Source: Polytrichum commune (Eukaryota > Streptophyta > Polytrichopsida > Polytrichales > Polytrichaceae). From it: a stretch of DNA of 64,000 bases. Below are positions 31,444 to 41,412 of this stretch, piece after piece; the stretch's first letter is position 1, and every line of letters begins with the position of its first letter. Under the pieces are notes generated by a model that saw only the letters and a list, made by a program, of their open reading frames with translations, had not been told where the DNA came from and made no database searches. The translations under genes and the position numbers were made by a program. The DNA is taken from NCBI GenBank assembly GCA_950295325.1, contig OX485803.1, forward strand, positions 41,867,554-41,931,553, written 5' to 3'.

Positions 31444-32613
31444 ATGGAGGATATTGTGCATCTGGGGGAGACCTCTCAGTGTCCTTCATCTCAACGGCCC
31501 TTGGACATGGACAACAAGTATGGATCGTACTGTGCTGATGTGAGAATTCCGACGTTTTCAACGCCTTCGGACACAAGGGGGAGTTTGCATGGCGGGCACA
31601 GATCGCATTCAGCGAGGTCTTCATCGGGTCCGTCGCAGTCGCAGACTACCGCCTCACACAAGGTCCGGGGACCCAATTGGACAGAGGCAGAAATGCTTGT
31701 CTTGATTGCGCAGAAACGTATTGAGTGGGATGGGAGACACAATTGCAATCAACCATCGCTTGCAAAGTTTGTGTATGGAACCACCGCATGGAAATTGGTC
31801 GTCGCTGGTTGCATGAGTGTGGTGGGATTCAAGGCTAGGGATACCGACCAGATAACCAATAAGTGGGATGGATTAATAAAGGATTACAAGAAACTAAAGG
31901 AGTACATAGACGGCACAGGGTCGGCCAATTGGTGGGGATTGAGTAGGGAGGAGAAGAAACAATTGTCAAAGACAAGGAAGATGTCGTTGGAGTTTAGCGA
32001 GTCCATGTACATTGAGATGGAAGGTTTTGTTGGCAAGAGGCAGATTTTTGGGCGAGCGACGGACGTGGTTTATTCCGACCGTGTCTCGCCACAGGCTGCA
32101 AGGAGGGCCTCTCATTCCACTCCCGCACCTCGCGCTCAAAGTTTGAGTGGAGCGGCAAGCCCAGTGGGAGGTGGCACGACCACATCTGACTCCCCCTCCG
32201 GTGGCACACCTGGGGATGACACACCGGGCTCGACGGGTCGCAAGAGGAAAGCCACGGGTACGGACAATTTAGTAGACTTTGTGAAGGACTTTAATTTCGA
32301 GTATCTTTCGCGTGTTGAAGCACAAGACAAGGACAAACAAACATGGAGGAGCGACATGTTGGCATTCGACAAGGCCAGAGAAGAGAGACTTGCACTCAAA
32401 GACACAACACTCACAAACATGGATCAAAAACTTTATGAGTTGGAGGTCGAACGGACAAAGAATTTGGGTAACATGACCACCGCCTTGCTCATGTTGGCAA
32501 CCTCCATGGATGCTCTCACAAGGTATTGTGTCCTACCCTACTCTCCTCCATTTGGGTGCACCTTCAAGTTACTCCCCTTCTTGAATGGCTGGATGTGTTG
32601 TTCGCATTGTTAA
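31444..32613 (+). CDS. Harbinger ORF1, Myb/SANT-like DNA-binding protein
   Basis: A 389-residue open frame. After a serine-rich N-terminus, residues of about 75-185 form a SANT/trihelix-like domain (GPNWTEAEMLVLIAQKRIEW, then DQITNKWDGLIKDYKKLKEYI). A disordered Ser/Thr/Pro/Gly stretch, a basic TGRKRKATG patch and a helical C-terminus follow. In PIF/Harbinger elements this second protein binds the terminal repeats and brings the nuclease to the nucleus. The last 35 residues may be intron, since a GT lies right after ATSMDALTR. Confidence 0.82.
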   Translation: MEDIVHLGETSQCPSSQRPLDMDNKYGSYCADVRIPTFSTPSDTRGSLHGGHRSHSARSSSGPSQSQTTASHKVRGPNWTEAEMLVLIAQKRIEWDGRHNCNQPSLAKFVYGTTAWKLVVAGCMSVVGFKARDTDQITNKWDGLIKDYKKLKEYIDGTGSANWWGLSREEKKQLSKTRKMSLEFSESMYIEMEGFVGKRQIFGRATDVVYSDRVSPQAARRASHSTPAPRAQSLSGAASPVGGGTTTSDSPSGGTPGDDTPGSTGRKRKATGTDNLVDFVKDFNFEYLSRVEAQDKDKQTWRSDMLAFDKAREERLALKDTTLTNMDQKLYELEVERTKNLGNMTTALLMLATSMDALTRYCVLPYSPPFGCTFKLLPFLNGWMCCSHC

Positions 32614-32679
32614 TACGAACTAGGTAATCCAATAGGTCCTCCCTCGCCATTTGGCCTTCTAGCAAAGCCCTCTCCTCGC

Positions 32680-34353
32680 TCACAAGCTCCATTGGCCTGG
32701 GAGGCTGGAACACATCCTCTTCTTCTCCACGTGTGGGAGATTGCAATCCACCAGGATTTGATCCAGTGTGCGGTCCTTGCTTGCAAGGAGTATGTTGTGC
32801 AAGACACAACATACATGCACAATGGTAGGTAGAAAATCAAGTTTCAATGATGATTTCGTTCCAATTTCTTTGAACCGTGCTTTGAGTATGCCGAAGCCCC
32901 TCTCGACACTCATCCGTGTCGAGGAGTGTTTCTGGTTGAACCACGCCTCCTCCCTTGTCAATGTCAATCCCATGGGTCCCATCTTGAATAGTGTTATGCA
33001 CCAACTCAGTAGAGGGTACCCACGGTCTGCCACAATGTATGGAGGGAATGCAAGACCTGCAGGCCATGTCAATGGGTCGTCGTGGAAGCCACCCATTATT
33101 CCTTCCTCCACCTTGCGGTATAGCTCGGAGCTTTTGAAATGCGCACTGTCGTGTAATGATCCTGAGGGTCCGGTGTTGATCGATGTAAAGTAGCACTTGC
33201 TATCAACAACACCTTGTAGCAAGATAGAGAACGACTTGTTTTGGTTGCGGTGGTCTGCCGCCACAATAGTGTTGGATGGCGCCGCGACATAGATGTGGGA
33301 GCCGTCAATAGCTCCGATACAGTTGGGAAACCTTTGCTTCAACTGAAAGCATGTTGCGGTCCGGATCAACCTCCTGCCAACTGGCCACGCAATCAAGTGT
33401 CCAAAATGTAGGCTTATGGCATTGCACACTTGACGCAATATCTCATGCACGGTGGACTTGCCGAGAGCGGCCTTGTCGGCCACCAATGGTATGGACACAC
33501 CATGCATGAGTTTGAACAGTGTCACTACCACTTTCTTCTAGCTCTACTCCAATGGGTTGTCTCCAATGTGTGCTTTGACCCTGTATGTAAGGTTGGAGGT
33601 CGTGCACCAACCTGTCGAAAGTCCTCCTCCTCATGCGTAAAATATCATAGAACATGTCGGGCGTGTAGATGTTGAAGAGGTACTCCTCAAACCAGCACGT
33701 CGACCTAGGCTTCACATACCATTTTGCGTCCATGACGCCAATGTGCCAGGCAATGAGATCGGATAACTGCTTTACGTGTAGGAACTCAAGTGCGTCGTCA
33801 TCGTCCTCACACAGTAACAATGCGACTGTTCGTGCCATAGACACATCGTCCCCGCCACCGCTCCTCAACTTCTTTCTGTGTGCAATGTGTGCTTCGGTTG
33901 CATCCATCGATGCCATGTACATGGTCACCATGACGACGCACATGTCAGTGCATGCAGCCACTAGGCGAACAGCAGAGGCTAGATTGGTTGGGCACATTGA
34001 ATTTGGTGTCGATGTAATGTGCAGGGGTATGCTAGCTGGACCGACGCCTCCAGGCTCGGGCACAATGGGTGGAGCAGGGGAGGGATTCCGTGGTGCAGAC
34101 CGCACACACTCCGGCAGCTTCTCCGGCAGAGCACACGTTGCAGGCACATCGGAGGAGGCTGGAAGGCGACGATCAGGAGCATCGACATTCGGAAGATAGG
34201 GAGAGGGAGGTTCAAGCTCGGAGGAGGATTGAGGTGGCACCGCCTCTTGGGCTCTTGCAACCTTGAAGAGCAGATAAAGGAATTCAGAGTTCATGTCAAT
34301 GTTTATAGTAGTGTTTAATGTTAGTGCAGGCTTCCATTCCCAAGCACGGCAAT
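32680..34353 (-). pseudogene. Harbinger transposase (HARBI1-like DDE nuclease), frameshifted
   Basis: It is read in two frames that meet near 33,535: an upstream part (34,353-33,540), with a proline-rich N-terminus and a helical region ending YNIYTPDMFYDILRMRRRTF…HWRQPIGVELE, and a downstream part (33,531-32,680) starting KVVVTLFKLMHGVSI. One extra base explains the break. The nuclease core shows catalytic Asp in GAIDGSHIYV, second Asp in VADRGYPLLSW, and Glu in VERGFGILKARF, with the helix-turn-helix LGKSTVHEILRQ upstream. The C-terminal 30 residues may also be in another frame. It was probably active until recently. Confidence 0.82.
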
Positions 34354-34419
34354 GCTGCTCAATGTTGGGCATGTGTCGGGAGTGGCCGCATACATGCGCC
34401 AGCAATTCAATGAGGATGC

Positions 34420-35034
34420 TCATGGTTTAGGAGTATCAGGATACATTTCATTGAATACCAGATTATGCATAAACCTGAACACAATGAAAGGATTTCGGTT
34501 CTTTTGGAAGACATGTACAAGAATTGCACAATAATTCAAGGGCAGAATGCAAGATGTTGGCCGAGTTTTGATATATGTGTATGCCAAGTCAATTTTCGCT
34601 AGTAGACTGCATGTGGCAATGTAATCAGAGACTAGATGCACCTGCGGCTGGAGTTCTTGAATCGCCAAGGTAACTGCTGCCAACCTCTCCCTAACCACCT
34701 CAAAAGGGTTGGCCGGCCGATCAATGCGGTGGAGTGAAGGCAAACCATCGAGGTCACCATCCTCATCACGAAGCATGAATAAAAGTGACCGCCCCAATTC
34801 ATGGCTCTCTAAATCCTCCTCCGAATTGAATCGCAGCATTAGTGCTCGCAGATTAGTGCAGTCTTCCTGCAGCTCCCACTTGCAGAATATCTCAACAAGT
34901 AGGAGTAGCTGCATGCAAGCGCTACGGACCGTGTGATGGGAAGGAAGAGGTAAAACAAGAAGGCGTGGCCACAAAAGTTGCCCTGCGAAACCCAGCCATT
35001 GCTTGGTATTCCAATGAACACACACAACATCCAC
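34420..35034 (-). CDS. Unrecognised 204-residue open frame in Harbinger
   Basis: This minus-strand frame lies directly upstream of, and overlaps by a few bases with, the transposase frame. Part of it looks like a folded helical protein (DEDGDLDGLPSLHRIDRP, then ERLAAVTLAIQELQPQ), although I recognise no family. It might be an upstream exon of the transposase gene or an accessory protein. Coding status is uncertain. Confidence 0.35.
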   Translation of the reverse strand: MDVVCVHWNTKQWLGFAGQLLWPRLLVLPLPSHHTVRSACMQLLLLVEIFCKWELQEDCTNLRALMLRFNSEEDLESHELGRSLLFMLRDEDGDLDGLPSLHRIDRPANPFEVVRERLAAVTLAIQELQPQVHLVSDYIATCSLLAKIDLAYTYIKTRPTSCILPLNYCAILVHVFQKNRNPFIVFRFMHNLVFNEMYPDTPKP

Positions 35035-37209
35035 ACACTACACAGTAAAATCACAACGGCCATAACACAGGAAATGCAGGAAAACAAAGGATGTGTCAAA
35101 TCCCCGAACCCAATTTGGTGCCACGGAATTCAGACTCATGTTGACGGGAGTTTGAGTAGTAGGCGTAGCAGAATAATTTGTAACCCTCCCAGAAATCGTG
35201 CACCCTGCATGCATGTTGGAGGCAATGAGAACACCAACAACACAGAAATTGCAGCACCACGTCGCACTACATGGACGTGGACATAGTGTGAGAGTCGGAG
35301 ATTCTGCACATGGCAGAGGGTTTGTTGCACACACAGAAACGTTCTGGAAGGCAAACGCAGGTTAACGACCCCGACCGAAGTCGAGTGTGAAACGCATGGA
35401 TTGCAGGTGTCTGCAGGCAGACATTGATAGACGGGCAGAGAATCAAAGTGGCGATACATTCAGAATGTCACAGACAGCTGCACGGACGGCGTTCAACAGA
35501 TTGTGTGGAGCACAATGAAAAAAAATCACACAGACCAAACGACACGCAGAGAGCAGACGACAACCATGAACGCACACTGAGGACGATGCCCAAGAGTGGG
35601 GAGGAGAGAATGCAAGGTACGCAAGCAGAAGCTTAATGGAAATTGTTAAATTCAAAAATCCCACATTGTGGCGGAACCCAACATTGGCACACACGGATGC
35701 GGCCACAGCAGCAAGCGGAAAGCACAGCTAGAAAAAGACATTTACTGTCTAAACATGCGTTGGATTCCTTGTTAGCTGCCTACATTCAAACTCTATTGGT
35801 AGTAAGCACGGTGTGCAGGAGGATTGCGTTTGTTGCTGTCTGCGACGGGCTGGGGTCGCACGGGTCATCTGTATTGCGGGCCTGGAGGACCACCGGCAGA
35901 CGATGTCCATCTCAAAATGCAGAATCTGGTGTTGTCCGCTGCAGCGCCTGCCGCCGTGTCCGAGGGGTCCACAGACACGGGGAATGCAGAATGCTCGTGT
36001 TGAGACCGCCCGCGAAAATGACACGCTCCACATGCTTTCACGTCCTGCCTCCGAACATCGGAGCACGACACCTGCCTCCCCCCCCCCCTCTTCACCCGCA
36101 GTGTGCACCCGCAAGCGTGGCCTCCAGGAATCCACAAACAGCCATTCGACAATGCCCCCCTGCAACACCTCCGTGCTGGTATCCCGCAGTGGGCGCCCCT
36201 AAATGAACACAAGATGGTTGCATGAGGCCGCTTTGTGGACGAGCAACCGAGGGGGATCGGCTCCACAAGCCCAGCGACACAGGCGATCCACCACGATGCG
36301 ATAGCCGTTGGGTGCACGAGTTTATTGGGCATCGCAGGGACGGAACCACAGCACGGGCCACATGCACAGAATGTGATCTGTGGTTACACCCCCGCGCGCA
36401 TGGAGCTGGCGATTCAATCCCAAAGGCCCAAACCCTAAACCCTCACCGCACATCACTGTTTGAGGCGCCGCGTGGGCGGGTGTGCACAGGGGCACACGCC
36501 TCATCCACCAGTACACATGCCTACCGGAAAACAACAGCGCACAGAATTGTTGCAGGAGGGCAACAACTCCACAGAGGGCAACGCGCAGACGCGAGGATAG
36601 CCCGGACAGAACATCAAAGGAGCATCCTAACGCGCGAATCGCAGCTCTCACGCGATGAGGAGACAGGGTACTGGCACCTCTTGAAGTCCTCATACCTGCG
36701 CCATAATATAGTTCAGGAAGCCAGTACACTCTGAAGCCCCGTGAGTTTGGGCAGCGCAAGTCACCATTCGGCCTAAACCCACAGCCAGGAGAGAAAATGC
36801 AGCAAAACTCACACTAGAAGTGCTCCTACCCCAACAAAGAAATGCCCGAACACATGACCATACGAAGGCGAGGAGCATGCGGCACTCACCCAAACTGTAG
36901 CTCCCGGAGCTCTCTGTCCAGCGTGGTCGCCGTCGCTGCCTCCATCGCACTCCGCACGGATCCGGCAGCGTGGGAGTTTGGCTACCATGGGAGCGTGGGA
37001 GGTGTGAAAGCACGGGTACGTGGGAGTCGACAGAAGCGCGTGGATGAATGTCTGCAACGTTTCCGGTACATCCCCGCCCTGTGCGGGCCCCATCATGGGC
37101 CTGGCTCATCGTCCGTTTAGGCCCCCCCCCCCCCACCCGGTTCCAGGCTGCCGGGTAGACCCTCCTCTCTCTCCGGCCCGGCCCAGCACCACTGGGTGCA
37201 ACCAGGCCC
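35035..37209. other. Harbinger right arm, no gene recognised
   Basis: GC-rich sequence with many overlapping short frames but no recognised domain. It ends in a C run (about 37,122-37,136) and the inverted terminus near 37,180-37,209. Confidence 0.5.
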
Positions 37210-37212
37210 TAA

Positions 37213-37885
37213 GAGACCTTCGCCAGACAACACATGTCCAAGGTATTCAAGGAAAATTTGACACTTGCTTCTCTTAGCATACAATTTATGCCTTTTCAAA
37301 ACACCAAACACCTTCTCAAGGTGTTCTTTATGTTCCTCCTCATTTTTGGAAAACACTAATATGTCATCCATGAAAACAAGGGTGAAGACTCCTAGAAATT
37401 CTCTGAATATGGTATTCATGAGATTCATAAATGTGGTAGGTGCATTGGTAAATCTAAAAGGCATTACTAAATATTCGTAGTGGCCAAAACAACTACGGAA
37501 AGTTGTTTTTTCAATGTCGCTCTCTTTGATTCTTATTTGATTATATCCAGTTTTCAAGTCAATTTTTGAAAACATCTTAGCCCCACTCAATTGATCCACC
37601 AATTCATCAAATATAGGCAATGGATATTTGTTTTTAATGGTAGACTTATTGAGACCTCTATAATCTACACATAGCCTCAAACTACCATTTTTTTCTTCTT
37701 TTGAAATAATACAGGAGCACCCCATGAAGATTTGCTAGGTCTAATGTAACCCTTATTAACAAATCTCTTAATTGAGTTTCCAACTCAACATTCTCTTTAA
37801 AAGAAAGTCTATAAGGTGCTTTAGCTATTGGTGCCACACCAGGTACCAATTTAATAGCATGATTCACCTCTCTTTGAGGTGGCAT
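37213..37885 (-). pseudogene. Gypsy reverse transcriptase
   Basis: Frames at 37,885-37,690 and 37,725-37,213 together give a complete palm: APYRLSFKEN, LRLCVDYRGLNKSTI, YPLPIFDEL, FSKIDLKTGYNQIRI (first catalytic Asp) and TLVFMDDILVFS (active-site Asp pair), then LYAKRSKCQIF. A frameshift lies near 37,710. The thumb continues at 28,952 beyond the Harbinger insert. A TGA at 37,886-37,888 (from CGA or TGG) separates it from the protease. Confidence 0.88.
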
Positions 37886-38440
37886 TCATGGCAACTCATC
37901 AAGAAAAATATCCTGATAATTTGCAAAAAAATCCTCGACATTTATTGGTACTTTGCAATTTGATTCCAACTCATCTGAAACCTTACGAATGTCAATTGCA
38001 AAGACTTCTTGTTTCTTTCTCAAACACCTCTTTATTTGTGTAGCAGAAAGTAAAGGTATTTTAGGTAGAGCTCTCGTATCTTTGATTGTGAAAGGTTTAC
38101 CGTCAGAAAGTTTGCCATGAACCTCTCCATGTTTGCAAACAATCCATGCGTCCATGTCATTGAGCCACAACATTCCCAAAATGACATCGTATTGACTTCC
38201 TGTCCAAACTTCAAAATTTGCAATGGTTTGTGTTCCTTGCAATATGACAGGGACGTCCAACAATTGATAGTCAATCGGGTTTGACTCACCATTGGGTAAG
38301 AAAACCTTACAAAGTTCGGTCTTAGTGACAGGAAATCCCAATTTTGATGCAAATTTAGACGACATCAAATTATGGGTTGATCTTGAATCAATCAACATAG
38401 AAGTTGATTGAGTGCCAATTGACCCTTGAACCTAGAGCAC
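37886..38440 (-). pseudogene. Gypsy aspartic protease
   Basis: The frame contains LIDSRSTHNLMSSKFASKLG, matching the retropepsin active site, but with Asp-Ser-Arg where Asp-Ser-Gly is expected (one G-to-A change). The remainder follows the usual plant gypsy protease fold, ending at DELP before the reverse transcriptase. It is probably inactive. Confidence 0.82.
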
Positions 38441-38579
38441 CGTACGTTCACTCGCTACCCACTCCTCACACACTGCAACTGAGACACGAACTATTTCTTT
38501 ATCCTTAGACTCCATTGGCGGTTCCACTTCCATTGCCAATGCTGCAGACTGCTTTGAACGTTTTTCCGCTGGTCACAAA

Positions 38580-39554
38580 CATTCCTTAGCCAAATGTCCT
38601 GGCTCATGACAATTATAGCACAATCCCTTCTTTCAGTGTTTTGCTTGATCTTTGTAGGTGAGTTTATTGCTCGGTCAAATGTTGATATGTTCCCCTGGAC
38701 GTGAAAACTTTTGGGACTTCTTCCACTTTCCGAACCTCTTTTTTTCTACTATGATCCTTATGGGAGACACCAAAAGAGAAATTATTTTCTTTCGCTAACT
38801 CAACATTTTTAGTCTCAAACATTAAAGCCATGCTATATGTTTTTCCAAGCGTATAAGGCTTCAAAGCTTTGACATCATACTTGATTGACTTTTGAAGTCC
38901 CGTAACGAAAAATATTTGCTTGTCTTTGTCAAACAAATATGGAAAGTATTCGACTAGTTCGTCGAACCTATCTTTGTACTCACGAACTGACAATGTCCCT
39001 TGTCTAAGGTCTTTCAAACGCTATTTCATACTTTGGATATGATCACATGGTAAAAAATGTTCTAAGAACAATTTCTTGAACTTAGTCAATGTTTCCACTC
39101 GATCTTTGTTGGCTTCCTCCCTGTCAGTTTTAACACGGGTCCACTAGAGGTGGGCTCGTTCTCTCAACAAAAAAGAAATTGCTCTCACTTTCTCATTGTC
39201 TGAGAGTTTGCCCTCAAACAAGTTTTCTACCATTTCTAAAAATGATAGAACAGTCTCAGGTTTAATGTTGGCTCCACCTGAAAATGTAGGTAGTTGCATG
39301 CTCTTCCGGATGTCGTGCAAGAGTGTGTTTTTACCTCTCTGAAACGTGTGGGATGGGTGAATAGAAGAAGAAGAGGTAGAACGTGAAGGAGATCTAGCTT
39401 TCTTTTTATTCTTTTCACGACCATGTGCATGTTTCTCCATAGCCATAACGACAGCTTGGGAGATGGCATCGAGAACTTGTCTAGGCAAAGGCTCCAGGTC
39501 ATGAATCCCTCGGCTTTGAGATTGCTCAAGAGGAGCACTACCAAAAGACACCAT
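38580..39554 (-). pseudogene. Gypsy gag with CCHC zinc knuckle
   Basis: The ATG at 39,554 begins MVSFGSAPLEQS. A basic serine-rich region is followed by the capsid-like block (MQLPTFSGG…FLEMVENLF; then LRQGTLSVREYKDRFDEL and FVTGLQ). Stops occur near 39,144 and 39,019. The nucleocapsid knuckle CYNCHEPGHLAKEC is encoded at 38,622-38,580. Capsid proteins package the element's RNA. Confidence 0.85.
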
Positions 39555-39636
39555 CGCGCTCAAGGAATTACAACACGGAAAAAAAAATGAAGAATCCTTA
39601 AGCACAATGCTACACAATGCAATTCACGAACACGAC

Positions 39637-39648
39637 GCTCTGATACCA
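39637..39648 (-). other. Primer-binding site (initiator tRNA-Met)
   Basis: Minus strand TGGTATCAGAGC lies four bases inside the 5' LTR. It is complementary to the 3' end of plant initiator methionine tRNA and fixes the element's orientation. Confidence 0.93.
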
Positions 39649-39652
39649 AAAA

Positions 39653-40007
39653 TGTAATGTACCTTGCTAATAGTTCATGAAAACAATTATTTATTACATA
39701 AGCTCACCTCCCAACCTAGAGACACACCACAAAACATATTGTGTGTTTTCTTTCCCCCGAGCCATATTTATACATAGTATCTATGAGATATTTTTAAAAG
39801 ATTCAAGTCTTTCTATACATAGATTGAAGTCTTCTTGTCTATATTCTTAAATCACTTTTTCTTTTTCTTTTCATAGATAAGAATCATCCAACTTCTCGTT
39901 CTTCTCGTCCTTCGATTTTTCATTCATCCACGCTTCTTAGTCTTGACTGTTCATCCATGCAATTCATTTCCATCTTCAACAATACGTTTCCCAATTAGTC
40001 CATTATA
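39653..40007 (-). repeat. Gypsy 5' LTR
   Basis: 355 bp paired with 25,536-25,890. The right border abuts LINE-A sequence at 40,008. Confidence 0.93.
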
Positions 40008-40450
40008 GGCGGTTTCGCCTATGTTGGCTAGGTCCTCTATCCATTGTTTCTGTTAAGTATAGTTTGTAGGGAGAGGGGGGGGGATGTTGACATTAAGTGA
40101 GAATAGAGTTTTTATGTCTGGGTTGTTGTGTAGTTGTGTGTGGGGGTAGTGGCAGGCCACATGGATTGCTTTGCGGATACTATGGTGTATTTTAAGGTGA
40201 TATTTCCATATTTTTTGTTGTTTCATGGGGAGGAATCCTCCTTTGATTTTGGCTCTGGTGGGGAGTGGGGGCATGGGTTGTGTCATGCAGGTTTGTTCAA
40301 TGCATTTGCTGAGGGAGCTTATGATTTCTTGGAAGCTAATTTGAGCTTCTACCCATTGTGGTAGGGTGAGTTGCTTGTGTTGTAGTGTTTGCGTGAGGTT
40401 TGTTATTGCTAGGCTTTGTTTGTCTAGGAAGGTTGACCTGCCCCCTAAAA
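40008..40450 (-). mobile_element. LINE-A, 5' segment
   Basis: The minus-strand frame reads QPMPPLPTRAKIKG…KQWIEDLANIGETA and joins directly to the frame at 25,535. It corresponds to the region upstream of the reverse transcriptase. No endonuclease is found, so LINE-A is 5'-truncated at about 40,450, usual for LINEs. One stop interrupts the frame near 40,055. The outer target duplication was not identified. Confidence 0.7.
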
Positions 40451-41412
40451 GTTCGATGGAGGAACTTTAATGTCCCCGATTTCTAGTGCCACCCTACAAC
40501 TCACCTATGGTCCACCCAATCATAGTGGGAACATGCAGGAAAACCAGATGTCTTCAACCAAACCTAGGGGCTTGCCCTTGTGAGGGGTCTGCCATTGCAT
40601 CCACAGACATTCAAGGTGTTCACCTTCAAAAGGAGGCAGTAGTCTTTGGGGTCTATTTCTCGCAAATGAGGCTAACATCATAATACACGCTGGTGGCAAC
40701 ATCAGTCATCTTTTCCTCTTTTTCTTTACTTTTGTCATGCTCTCCAATAGCAAGACTATCTGCCAACAACTCCATTATTTCGTCAGATCTCACCATGTTG
40801 CTCATCAATCACTTCCAAATTCTTATTACTTTACTTGTGGAAACTCAACCAGCAATGACTTTTGAAGGTTCCATTGAGGGCAGAGTCTGAGTCCAGATCC
40901 AGCTGCCACAAGATGGATCTAAAGGTGGTATTACATTTGCAACTTTGTCATCAAGTTTAGGGACTATATTTAGCAAGGCTGAGAGCATTGAAGACACCAT
41001 CTCCACTGTAGAATGTTAATGCAAATAGCAAGGTGAAATATCTACTTCTCATAGGTCTGTCATTTCTGAGAATGCTGCAGCAGAAAATCATATATAGATA
41101 CACAATGAAATTAATGCTCGGTAAGGCTTTGAAAAGTGCTAACTGCATACAATGTGATAAGAAAGCTTCAGTGACACTCGGTGTGATTAGGAAGGCTAGC
41201 ACCCAATGCAAATTTTTGAAATCAACAAAACAAACAAAACCTATCCAAGTGTTCAACTGTATATTGCATCAGCAAGAAATCGACACATAAAGCTAAATCT
41301 ACATACTAGTTGTCTCTTAACAGCCAACACCTAACAGCAGTCTTCTACGTTAAAACAGAAAGAGGCATCAACTTGGTTAAGCGACCACTTCCTAAATACT
41401 GTGCAAAATTGG
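40451..41412. other. Downstream region of the zinc-finger gene
   Basis: No gene is seen. Part of it, up to perhaps 41,290, may be 3' untranslated sequence of the minus-strand zinc-finger gene. Short frames on both strands have no recognisable similarity. Confidence 0.4.

Larger units (their letters stand above)
28956..37209. mobile_element. 8.25-kb PIF/Harbinger transposon
   Basis: Inserted in the gypsy reverse transcriptase with a TAA duplication (28,953-28,955 and 37,210-37,212), the PIF/Harbinger target preference. The ends are imperfect inverted repeats: a G run then GCACCAGTGGT on the left, and the complement GGGCCTGGTTGCACC-CAGTGGT on the right. It carries both expected genes, a Myb/SANT-like ORF1 (plus) and a HARBI1-like DDE nuclease (minus), in convergent orientation. 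It is much more GC-rich than the DNA around it. Long non-coding arms occupy 29,000-31,400 and 35,100-37,200. Confidence 0.9.
25536..40007 (-). mobile_element. Chromodomain Ty3/gypsy LTR retrotransposon, interrupted twice
   Basis: A minus-strand element with 355-bp LTRs at 25,536-25,890 and 39,653-40,007. Next to the 5' LTR is a primer-binding site TGGTATCAGAGC (initiator methionine tRNA), and a polypurine tract borders the 3' LTR. Domain order is gag, protease, reverse transcriptase, RNase H, integrase, chromodomain. It lies in LINE-A. The 5-bp flanks GGCAA and GGCGG agree at three positions; the two differences are transitions. A Harbinger element and a solo LTR are nested in it. Total own length is about 5.3 kb. 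Confidence 0.92.
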
